Shown here: positions 5,915-10,663 of the stretch, piece by piece
Position numbering within the stretch: position 1 is the first letter of the stretch
How the letters are laid out: each line of letters starts with the position of its first letter
Source of the DNA: CAZSLI01 sp964607705
GTDB lineage: Bacteria; Actinomycetota; Coriobacteriia; Anaerosomatales; PHET01
Length of the DNA stretch: 11,917 bases
Assembly (NCBI GenBank): GCA_964607705.1
Contig: CAZSLI010000030.1
Location: 1 to 11,917, forward strand
Direction: 5' to 3'
Position numbers and translations under genes: made by a program
The notes under the pieces: generated by a model
Told to the model about the DNA's origin: nothing
Seen by the model: the letters and a program-made list of their open reading frames with translations, nothing else
The model's database searches: none

Positions 5915-6175
5915 ATGACTGAGGATCGCAACCGCCGCAAGGTCCGCCAGGGTGTCGTCGTTTCGACGGCTGGCGACAAGACCTGCGTGGTCGTCGTAGA
6001 GGAGCGCAAGAAGCACCCGCTCTACGGCAAGATGATCACCCGCACCACCAAGCTTCACGCGCATGACGAGGAGAACTCGTGTGGCGTGGGCGACACCGTG
6101 ACGATCATGGAGACCCGTCCGCTTTCCAAGATGAAGCGGTGGCGTCTGCTCGAGATCGTCGAGAAGGCCAAGTAG
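5915..6175 (+). CDS. rpsQ: 30S ribosomal protein S17 (uS17)
   Basis: S17 is an OB-fold protein that binds 16S rRNA early in 30S assembly. The 86-residue product contains RQGVVVSTAGDKTCVVVVEE, HPLYGKMITRT at 34-44, and ETRPLSKMKRWRLLEIVEKAK at the end, all typical. ATG 5915 is preferred, with GTGAGGAG at 5903-5910 as the binding site. A GTG at 5903 in the same frame would add four residues but lies within that binding sequence. This is the last gene of the S10 block; a 115-base structured gap separates it from rplN, matching the place where the S10 and spc operons divide in E. coli. Confidence 0.97.
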   Translation: MTEDRNRRKVRQGVVVSTAGDKTCVVVVEERKKHPLYGKMITRTTKLHAHDEENSCGVGDTVTIMETRPLSKMKRWRLLEIVEKAK

Positions 6176-6178
6176 CGA

Positions 6179-6212
6179 CGCATCAAGCGGACGGCAAGCC
6201 GCCGCTTATGCG
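6179..6212 (+). promoter_or_regulatory. Fourteen-pair hairpin with two single-base bulges at the S10/spc boundary
   Basis: CGCAT (6179-6183) pairs with ATGCG (6208-6212), then AAGCGG (6185-6190) pairs with CCGCTT (6202-6207), then CGG (6192-6194) pairs with CCG (6199-6201) around CAAG. The only irregularities are bulged C6184 and A6191, both on the 5' side. It starts four bases after the rpsQ stop and 79 bases before rplN. No T-run follows. It might be an RNA-processing site, an attenuator, or a protein-binding helix; the sequence does not decide between these. Confidence 0.5.
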
Positions 6213-6290
6213 CCGAGGCATCCGGTCAGTGACGTACGCCGCATCTGTGGGCGCACCGCTCACCGGCCGAACGTAATGGAGGACTTGTAG

Positions 6291-6659
6291 ATGATCCAGG
6301 CAGAGACTCGGCTCAAGGTTGCCGACAACTCTGGTGCCCGCAAGGTAGCGTGCATCAAGGTTCTCGGAGGTTCCAAGCGCCGTTACGCGCACGTGGGCGA
6401 CGTCATCGTCTGCGCCGTCAAGGAAGCCATTCCTAACGGCGCGGTCAAGAAGGGTGACGTGGTCCGGGCGGTCGTCGTGCGTACGAAGAAGGAGATCCGC
6501 CGTCCCGACGGCAGCTACATCCGCTTCGACGACAACGCCGCCGTCATCATCGACCAGCAGGGCAACCCGCGCGGTACGCGCATCTTCGGTCCGGTGGCTC
6601 GCGAGCTTCGCGATCGCCGCTACATGAAGATCGTGTCCCTCGCACCCGAGGTGCTCTAG
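6291..6659 (+). CDS. rplN: 50S ribosomal protein L14 (uL14)
   Basis: L14 sits at the subunit interface in bridge B5/B8 and binds RsfS, which keeps free 50S subunits idle. The 122-residue product has the exact usual length and begins MIQAETRLKVADNSGARKV, followed by CIKVLGGS. It continues with VKKGDVVRAVVVRTKKEIRR and ends RELRDRRYMKIVSLAPEVL, all hallmark segments. TGGAGG at 6277-6282 lies eight bases before the ATG. It is the first spc-type gene, preceded by a strong bulged hairpin, and its stop overlaps the rplX binding site. Confidence 0.99.
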   Translation: MIQAETRLKVADNSGARKVACIKVLGGSKRRYAHVGDVIVCAVKEAIPNGAVKKGDVVRAVVVRTKKEIRRPDGSYIRFDDNAAVIIDQQGNPRGTRIFGPVARELRDRRYMKIVSLAPEVL

Positions 6660-6674
6660 GGAGGCATGAAGAAC

Positions 6675-6995
6675 ATGACGAAGTTGAGCATCCGCACGGG
6701 CGACAAGGTCAGGGTCATCGCCGGCAAGGACAAGGGCAAGGAAGCCAAGGTCCTCGCGACGCTTCCCCACAAGGAGCGCGTCATCGTCGAGCGCGTGAAC
6801 ATGGCCAAGAAGGCCCAGCGCCCCACCCAGCGCAACCCTCAGGGCGGCATCCTCGAGATCGAGGCGCCGATCCACGTGAGCAACGTGATGCTGCTGTGCC
6901 CGAAGTGCTCGCAGGCGACCCGCGTGGGTCGTCGCCGCGAGGACGGCACCCGCATCCGCGTCTGCAAGAAGTGTGGCAACGACATCGACGGCTAG
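6675..6995 (+). CDS. rplX: 50S ribosomal protein L24 (uL24)
   Basis: L24 initiates 50S assembly and lies near the tunnel exit. The 106-residue product has the KOW segment IRTGDKVRVIAGKDKGKEAK, then QRPTQRNPQGGILEIEAPIH, and a C-terminal zinc-ribbon-like part with CPKC at 75-78 and CKKC at 97-100. The four-cysteine tail is common in many bacteria but absent from E. coli L24. The ATG at 6675 is preferred because AGGGAGG at 6658-6664 is ten bases away. The in-frame ATG at 6666 is only one base from that site and would add three residues (MKN). The binding site includes part of the rplN stop codon. A 92-base structured gap follows. Confidence 0.97.
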   Translation: MTKLSIRTGDKVRVIAGKDKGKEAKVLATLPHKERVIVERVNMAKKAQRPTQRNPQGGILEIEAPIHVSNVMLLCPKCSQATRVGRRREDGTRIRVCKKCGNDIDG

Positions 6996-7005
6996 TCCGT
7001 CGATA

Positions 7006-7059
7006 GCACCAGGCTCCCCGCTATGGAGGCGGGGAGGTGCAGGGTCAGAAATCCTGCAC
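7006..7059 (+). promoter_or_regulatory. Two strong, partly exclusive hairpins in the rplX-rplE leader
   Basis: Hairpin one has a perfect eight-pair stem, CTCCCCGC (7014-7021) with GCGGGGAG (7029-7036), around TATGGAG. It can be extended by GCAC (7006-7009) with GTGC (7037-7040) across a four-base bulge. Hairpin two pairs GTGCAGG (7037-7043) with CCTGCAC (7053-7059). The same GTGC is needed by the extension of hairpin one and by hairpin two. The element ends 28 bases before rplE. In E. coli, S8 represses the spc operon by binding mRNA at the rplE start, so this position is where an analogous site would be expected; that S8 binds here is inference. Confidence 0.5.
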
Positions 7060-7087
7060 TGAGAACCCCGAAGAAGGAAGCGAGAAC

Positions 7088-7630
7088 ATGGCACCGAGAC
7101 TCAAAGAGAAGTACGTGAGCGAGGTAGTCCCCGCCCTGCGCGATCAGTTGAGCTACGCGAACATCAACGAAGTTCCGCGTCTCGAGAAGATCGTCGTCAA
7201 CATGGGTGTGGGCGCCGCGGTCCAGGACATCAAGCAGCTCGACGCTGCCGTCGAGGACCTGCGTACCGTCACCGGCCAGCAGCCGATGATCACTCGCGCG
7301 AAGAAGTCGATCGCCGGCTTCAAGATTCGCCAGGGCATGCCGATCGGCGCGAAGGTCACTCTCCGCGGCGACCGTATGTGGGAGTTCTTCGACCGCCTTC
7401 TGGGCGCTGCGATCCCGCGCATCCGCGACTTCCGCGGCCTGCCGGCCAACAGCTTCGACGGTCGCGGCAACTATTCGATGGGCGTCACCGAGCAGCTCAT
7501 CTTCCCGGAGGTCGACTACGACAAGGTCGACCGCACGCGCGGCATGGACATCACGTTCGTCACGACTGCGAAAACCGACGAGGAGGCCAAGGCACTGCTC
7601 GACGCCTTCGGTTTCCCGTTCAAGAAATAG
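7088..7630 (+). CDS. rplE: 50S ribosomal protein L5 (uL5)
   Basis: L5 binds 5S rRNA in the central protuberance and contacts P-site tRNA and S13. The 180-residue product begins MAPRLKEKYVSEVVPALRDQ and carries PRLEKIVVNMGVG, KSIAGFKIRQGMPIGAKVTL, IPRIRDFRGL and SMGVTEQLIFPEVDYD, all typical, ending in LLDAFGFPFKK. AAGGA at 7074-7078 lies nine bases ahead of the ATG. A GTG at 7037 in the same frame, with GGAGG at 7025-7029, would add 17 residues unlike any L5, and it lies in the leader hairpins. Because of its structured leader, rplE may be a control point for this part of the operon. Confidence 0.98.
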   Translation: MAPRLKEKYVSEVVPALRDQLSYANINEVPRLEKIVVNMGVGAAVQDIKQLDAAVEDLRTVTGQQPMITRAKKSIAGFKIRQGMPIGAKVTLRGDRMWEFFDRLLGAAIPRIRDFRGLPANSFDGRGNYSMGVTEQLIFPEVDYDKVDRTRGMDITFVTTAKTDEEAKALLDAFGFPFKK

Positions 7631-7644
7631 CCCTAAGCAAGGAA

Positions 7645-7669
7645 CCCCTCGGCGGGGATGCGCCCGCCG
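7645..7669 (+). promoter_or_regulatory. Alternative hairpins in the rplE-rpsZ gap
   Basis: CGGCGGG (7650-7656) pairs perfectly with CCCGCCG (7663-7669) around GATGCG. Alternatively, CCCC (7645-7648) can pair with GGGG (7654-7657) around TCGGC, which would use bases from the first arm. The gap is 57 bases long and the longer stem ends seven bases before the GGAGG that serves rpsZ, close enough to affect initiation. No T-run follows. Confidence 0.38.
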
Positions 7670-7687
7670 CGAAGATGGAGGTTTGAA

Positions 7688-7873
7688 GTGGCCAAGAAGT
7701 CGATGATCGCCAAGGCAAAGCGCCAGCCGAAGTTCGGCGTGCGCCAGCACAACCGCTGCAGCCGCTGTGGACGCCCCCGTGGCTTCTACCGTCAGTTCGG
7801 GCTGTGCCGTGTGTGCGTGCGCGAAATGGCAAGCCGCGGCGAGCTCCCCGGCGTGCGTAAGGCGAGCTGGTAG
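7688..7873 (+). CDS. rpsZ: 30S ribosomal protein S14, zinc-binding type Z (uS14)
   Basis: S14 lies in the small-subunit head next to S3 and S10. The 61-residue product is the short zinc-ribbon form, with Cys24, Cys27, Cys40 and Cys43 in CSRC and CRVC, flanked by GRPRGFYRQFGL and by the family ending LPGVRKASW. The longer zinc-free form would be near 90-100 residues. The start is GTG at 7688, with GGAGG at 7677-7681 and six bases of spacing. Upstream in-frame codons reach 7658 but have no family resemblance. Type Z at this spc-operon position is usual in Gram-positive lineages. In organisms with two S14 genes, the zinc-free copy is made when zinc is low; whether one exists elsewhere cannot be seen here. 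Confidence 0.97.
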   Translation: MAKKSMIAKAKRQPKFGVRQHNRCSRCGRPRGFYRQFGLCRVCVREMASRGELPGVRKASW

Positions 7874-7874
7874 A

Positions 7875-7944
7875 CCGAGCGCAGTCCGGAGAGGCCGGCT
7901 CGGAGAGGCGTCGCAGCTAAGGGTTGCGACGAACCGCTGAGCGG
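7875..7944 (+). promoter_or_regulatory. Multi-hairpin leader ahead of rpsH
   Basis: Three inverted repeats lie in the 98-base gap. First, CCGAG (7875-7879) pairs with CTCGG (7899-7903), with an inner CCGG/CCGG pair at 7886-7889 and 7895-7898 around AGAGG. Second, CGTCGCA (7909-7915) pairs with TGCGACG (7925-7931) and can extend by G-T and C-G to nine pairs around TAAGG. Third, CCGC (7934-7937) pairs with GCGG (7941-7944). The rpsH binding site at 7960-7965 is outside the stems. S8 is an autoregulator in E. coli, so a structured leader on its own gene is notable, but no specific S8 site is identified. Confidence 0.42.
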
Positions 7945-7971
7945 ACCATCCCGAACCATAGGAGGATCGTA

Positions 7972-8370
7972 ATGAGCATGACCGACCCCATCGCCGATAT
8001 GTTGACGCGTGTACGTAACGCCAACTCGGCGCACAAGACTTCGACGACCATGCCGTCGTCGAAGAAGCTCGTTGAGATAGCCCGCATCCTCAAGGAGGAG
8101 GGCTACATCACCGAGTACAACGTGACCGAGGCTGCCCCGCAGGACCAGCTCGAGATCACGCTGAAGTACGGCCCCCGCAAGGAGCGCACGATCACCGGCC
8201 TGCGCCGCATCAGCAAGCCCGGTCTGCGCGTCTACGCGAAGAAGGACGAGCTGCCGCGTGTTCTCGGCGGGCTCGGTATCGCTGTCATTTCAACGTCCCA
8301 GGGCGTAATGACCGACCGCGACGCCCGCAAGGCCGGCGTCGGCGGCGAAGTCGTCGCCTACATCTGGTAA
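7972..8370 (+). CDS. rpsH: 30S ribosomal protein S8 (uS8)
   Basis: S8 binds the central domain of 16S rRNA and is a primary assembly protein. In E. coli it also represses the spc operon by binding the mRNA near rplE. The 132-residue product begins MSMTDPIADMLTRVRNANSA and carries the C-terminal signature STSQGVMTD at 107-115, followed by RDARKAGVGGEVVAYIW. AGGAGG at 7960-7965 is six bases from ATG 7972; a second in-frame ATG at 7978 is less well placed. It is preceded by three inverted repeats and followed after 32 bases by rplF. The RNA-binding residues of the C-terminal domain are intact, so autoregulation is possible. Confidence 0.98.
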   Translation: MSMTDPIADMLTRVRNANSAHKTSTTMPSSKKLVEIARILKEEGYITEYNVTEAAPQDQLEITLKYGPRKERTITGLRRISKPGLRVYAKKDELPRVLGGLGIAVISTSQGVMTDRDARKAGVGGEVVAYIW

Positions 8371-8402
8371 CCCTACGAGGACTGAAGGAAAGGAGCGTCG
8401 CC

Positions 8403-8939
8403 GTGTCACGTATCGGCAAGCAGCCCATCCCGGTCCCGTCCGGGGTCGAGGTAAAGATCGACGGAACGACCGTCACCGTGAAGGGCCCCAAGGGCGAGCT
8501 TTCGCAGACCTTCTCGGACATCATCACCATCAGCGTCGAGGATGGCGTCATCCAGGTCGGCCGTCCCGATGACAGCCGTCAGGCCAAGTCGCTTCACGGT
8601 CTGACCCGTACGCTGGTCGCCAACATGGTCACCGGTGTCTCCGAGGGATTCAGCAAGAACCTCGAGATCGTCGGCGTCGGCTACCGTGCCACGCTCAAGG
8701 GCAGCGACCTCGAGCTTGCGCTCGGGTTCAGCCACCCCGTTGTGGTCACGCCCGAAGCGGGCATCACGTTCGAGGTGCCGCAGCCTACAAGGATCACCGT
8801 TCGCGGCATCGATAAGCAGCGCGTCGGCCAGGTCGCTGCCGAGATTCGCGCGTGGCGCAAGCCCGAGCCGTACAAGGGCAAGGGTGTTCGTTACGAGGGC
8901 GAGTACGTCCGCCGCAAGCTCGGCAAGGCCGCCAAGTAG
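8403..8939 (+). CDS. rplF: 50S ribosomal protein L6 (uL6)
   Basis: L6 lies near the factor-binding site, next to the sarcin-ricin loop. The 178-residue product has the usual length and two similar domains. It begins MSRIGKQPIPVPSGVEV, carries LEIVGVGYRA at 87-96 and PEPYKGKGVRY at 154-164, and ends RRKLGKAAK. The start is GTG at 8403, with AAAGGAG at 8389-8395 and seven bases of spacing; the conserved N-terminus fixes the choice. It follows rpsH after 32 bases without an evident hairpin and precedes rplR by 50 bases. Confidence 0.98.
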   Translation: MSRIGKQPIPVPSGVEVKIDGTTVTVKGPKGELSQTFSDIITISVEDGVIQVGRPDDSRQAKSLHGLTRTLVANMVTGVSEGFSKNLEIVGVGYRATLKGSDLELALGFSHPVVVTPEAGITFEVPQPTRITVRGIDKQRVGQVAAEIRAWRKPEPYKGKGVRYEGEYVRRKLGKAAK

Positions 8940-8948
8940 GAATGTGAC

Positions 8949-8965
8949 CGGCCCCGCACGGGCCG
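8949..8965 (+). promoter_or_regulatory. Short hairpin between rplF and rplR
   Basis: CGGCCC (8949-8954) pairs perfectly with GGGCCG (8960-8965) around CGCAC, nine bases after the rplF stop. It leaves the GAGGAG at 8974-8979 that serves rplR exposed. No T-run follows. It may stabilise a processed 3' end, but in GC-rich DNA a six-pair stem is weak evidence. Confidence 0.3.
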
Positions 8966-8989
8966 ATTGAGACGAGGAGACATCACGTC

Positions 8990-9352
8990 ATGGACAAGCT
9001 GAAGGCGAAGCAGGCGGCACTGGTCCGCCGCCAGCGCCGGGTCCGCGGCAAGGTGACCGGCACTGCCGAGCGTCCGCGGCTGCGCATCACGCGCACCAGC
9101 GCACACATCTACGCGCAGGTCATCGACGACCGCTCCGGCCGCACCCTTGCCGCCGCTGCGAGCAACGAGGCTGAGCTCGCGCTCAAGTCAGGTGGCAACA
9201 TCGAGGCCGCCAAAGCGGTCGGAGAAGCCGTCGGCCGCCGTGCCGTCGAGGCTGGTATCACCGAGGTCGTATTCGACCGCGGCGGCCGCCTCTACCACGG
9301 TCGTGTCAAGGCTCTGGCAGACGGTGCACGTAGCGCCGGCCTGAAGTTCTAG
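8990..9352 (+). CDS. rplR: 50S ribosomal protein L18 (uL18)
   Basis: L18 binds 5S rRNA with L5 and helps dock it in the central protuberance. The 120-residue product has a basic N-terminal arm (RRQRRVRGKVTGTAERPRL), then RTSAHIYAQVIDDRSGRTL and the family ending FDRGGRLYHGRVKALADGAR followed by a short tail. GAGGAG at 8974-8979 lies ten bases upstream of the ATG. The stop codon TAG is fused to the rpsE binding site (AGGGAGG), so ribosomes ending rplR are placed to start rpsE. Confidence 0.98.
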   Translation: MDKLKAKQAALVRRQRRVRGKVTGTAERPRLRITRTSAHIYAQVIDDRSGRTLAAAASNEAELALKSGGNIEAAKAVGEAVGRRAVEAGITEVVFDRGGRLYHGRVKALADGARSAGLKF

Positions 9353-9363
9353 GGAGGATTGGA

Positions 9364-9873
9364 ATGGCGCGCAGGGAAGCACCGGTTTCGGAGCTCCAGG
9401 AGAAGGTCGTCTTTATCAACCGCGTGTCGAAGGTCGTCAAGGGTGGTCGCCGCTTTGCGCTGACCGCACTGGTGGTCGTCGGCGACGGTGCCGGTAATGT
9501 CGGTGTCGGCATGGGCAAGTCCCAGGAAGTGCCGATCGCCATCAAGAAGGGCATCGAAGACGCCAAGAAGAACATGTTCAAGGTCCCGGTCATCAAGGGG
9601 ACCATCCCGCACGAGATCTACGGCGTCTTCGGCGCCGGTCGCGTCATGCTCAAGCCCGCCTCTCCCGGTACCGGTATCATCGCCGGCGGTCCGGTGCGTG
9701 CGCTGCTCGAGCTGGCCGGCATCCACGACGTACTGAGCAAGTCGCTCGGTACCGACAACGCCCTCAACATGGTCAAGGCTGCCGCAGAGGGCCTCAAGGC
9801 ACTCAACAGTGCCGATGAGGTCGCCCGCCGTCGCGGTAAGACGGTCGCCGAGATCTACGGCTGGGAGGAGTAG
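9364..9873 (+). CDS. rpsE: 30S ribosomal protein S5 (uS5)
   Basis: S5 contributes to decoding accuracy and to mRNA unwinding with S3 and S4. The 169-residue product has the N-terminal double-stranded-RNA-binding fold with INRVSKVVKGGRRFALTALV at 18-37 and VGDGAGNVGVGMGKSQEVP. The C-terminal domain carries GAGRVMLKPASPGTGIIAGG and LAGIHDVLSKSLGTDNALN. GGGAGG at 9352-9357 overlaps the rplR stop and is six bases from the ATG. The product ends three bases before the rpmD ATG. Confidence 0.98.
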   Translation: MARREAPVSELQEKVVFINRVSKVVKGGRRFALTALVVVGDGAGNVGVGMGKSQEVPIAIKKGIEDAKKNMFKVPVIKGTIPHEIYGVFGAGRVMLKPASPGTGIIAGGPVRALLELAGIHDVLSKSLGTDNALNMVKAAAEGLKALNSADEVARRRGKTVAEIYGWEE

Positions 9874-9876
9874 GCC

Positions 9877-10074
9877 ATGCCGAAGAAGGCTGCCGCAAAG
9901 AGGATCAAGGTCACTCAGGTCCGCAGCACGATCAGCTGCCCGAAGGACCAGAAGGCCACGGTGAAGGCGCTTGGGCTCAAGCGCATCAGCCACTCTGTCG
10001 AGCACGACGACAATCCCGTCATCCGCGGGATGGTCTTCAAGGTCACGCACCTCGTGAAGGTCGAGGAGCTTTAG
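9877..10074 (+). CDS. rpmD: 50S ribosomal protein L30 (uL30)
   Basis: L30 is a small large-subunit protein lost in some bacteria. The 65-residue product starts with a basic stretch (MPKKAAAKRIKVTQVRSTI), then KDQKATVKALGLKRISHSVE, DNPVIRGMVFKVTHLVKVEE and a final Leu, the typical bacterial L30 core preceded by a short extension. GGGAGG at 9863-9868, within the end of rpsE, lies eight bases before the ATG, and the gap to the rpsE stop is three bases. After it comes the longest gap of the window, 139 bases with a terminator-like hairpin. Confidence 0.97.
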   Translation: MPKKAAAKRIKVTQVRSTISCPKDQKATVKALGLKRISHSVEHDDNPVIRGMVFKVTHLVKVEEL

Positions 10075-10097
10075 ACCTCAGCTAGTTGGTATCCGTT

Positions 10098-10117
10098 GGC
10101 CCGGCAACCGCCGGGCC
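10098..10117 (+). terminator. Strong perfect hairpin after rpmD, possible attenuator
   Basis: GGCCCGGC (10098-10105) and GCCGGGCC (10110-10117) form eight perfect pairs around AACC, 23 bases after the rpmD stop. The following bases TTCGGTGT contain only a short T pair, so it is not a standard U-tract terminator. Polymerase pausing or partial termination inside the operon, or mRNA end protection, would fit. Read-through is needed for rplO and secY unless a promoter lies downstream. Confidence 0.33.
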
Positions 10118-10124
10118 TTCGGTG

Positions 10125-10146
10125 TCTGATACGATTCACAAGTTGT
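10125..10146 (+). promoter_or_regulatory. Weak extended -10-like motif with small palindrome upstream of rplO
   Basis: TGATACGAT (10127-10135) resembles an extended -10 (TGn plus TACGAT, four of six matches), within TCTGATACGAT, which resembles TCTGGTATCAT upstream of rplC. No convincing -35 is found at 16-18 bases. The dyad ACAAGTTGT follows at 10138-10146. Together with the hairpin just upstream, this could mark termination followed by re-initiation, but support is slight. Confidence 0.15.
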
Positions 10147-10173
10147 AGTCAGTCGGCGGCGAGCGGCCGGCAG

Positions 10174-10189
10174 CCGGTGTGCGCACCGG
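10174..10189 (+). promoter_or_regulatory. Perfect tetraloop hairpin in the rplO leader
   Basis: CCGGTG (10174-10179) pairs with CACCGG (10184-10189) around TGCG, ten bases before the AAGGAG at 10200-10205 that serves rplO. An upstream CCGG at 10167-10170 could compete for the same partner, giving an alternative pairing. No T-run follows. Confidence 0.35.
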
Positions 10190-10213
10190 ACAAGCGTATA
10201 AGGAGAGCACCAC

Positions 10214-10663
10214 ATGCAGCTTCACGATCTATTCCCGGCTCCCGGGTCCAAGAAGAACCGCAAGCGCGTAGGTCGCGGCAACGGCTCGGGCCACGGCAGC
10301 ACTGCCGGTCGCGGCGACAAGGGTCAGAACTCCCGTGCCGGTGGCGGCAAGGGTCCCGGGTTCGAGGGTGGACAGAACCCGATGCACATGCGCCTTCCGA
10401 AGCTCCCCGGCTTCAAGAACCGCAACAAGATCGAGTACAACGTCGTCAACGTCTCCCGTCTGGATGCGCTCTTCGCGGATGGGGCCGTCGTCGACGGCGA
10501 GTCGCTGCTTGCGGCCGGCGTCGTCAAGTCCGCTGAGGCGCCCATCAAGGTCCTCGGCGACGGTGAGCTCACCAAGAAGCTGACCGTCAAGGTCGACAAG
10601 GTTTCGGGTCCTGCCAAGACGAAGATCGAAGCTGCGGGAGGGACGGTCGAGCCGCTGTGCTAA
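10214..10663 (+). CDS. rplO: 50S ribosomal protein L15 (uL15)
   Basis: L15 is a late-assembly large-subunit protein with a long basic glycine-rich N-terminal extension that penetrates the rRNA. The 149-residue product shows GRGNGSGHGSTAGRGDKGQ at 20-38 and GFEGGQNPMHMRLPKLPGF at 49-67, the family signature, followed by the globular domain. AAGGAG at 10200-10205 lies eight bases ahead of the ATG. The preceding 139-base gap carries two strong hairpins. The last codons overlap the secY GTG start by seven bases, and this overlap is why the protein ends in a cysteine codon before TAA. Confidence 0.98.
   Translation: MQLHDLFPAPGSKKNRKRVGRGNGSGHGSTAGRGDKGQNSRAGGGKGPGFEGGQNPMHMRLPKLPGFKNRNKIEYNVVNVSRLDALFADGAVVDGESLLAAGVVKSAEAPIKVLGDGELTKKLTVKVDKVSGPAKTKIEAAGGTVEPLC

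Noticed and set aside
6176..6290. Promoter for the spc block in the rpsQ-rplN gap
   Set aside because: No hexamer pair with reasonable spacing was found; only the bulged hairpin and weaker dyads are visible.
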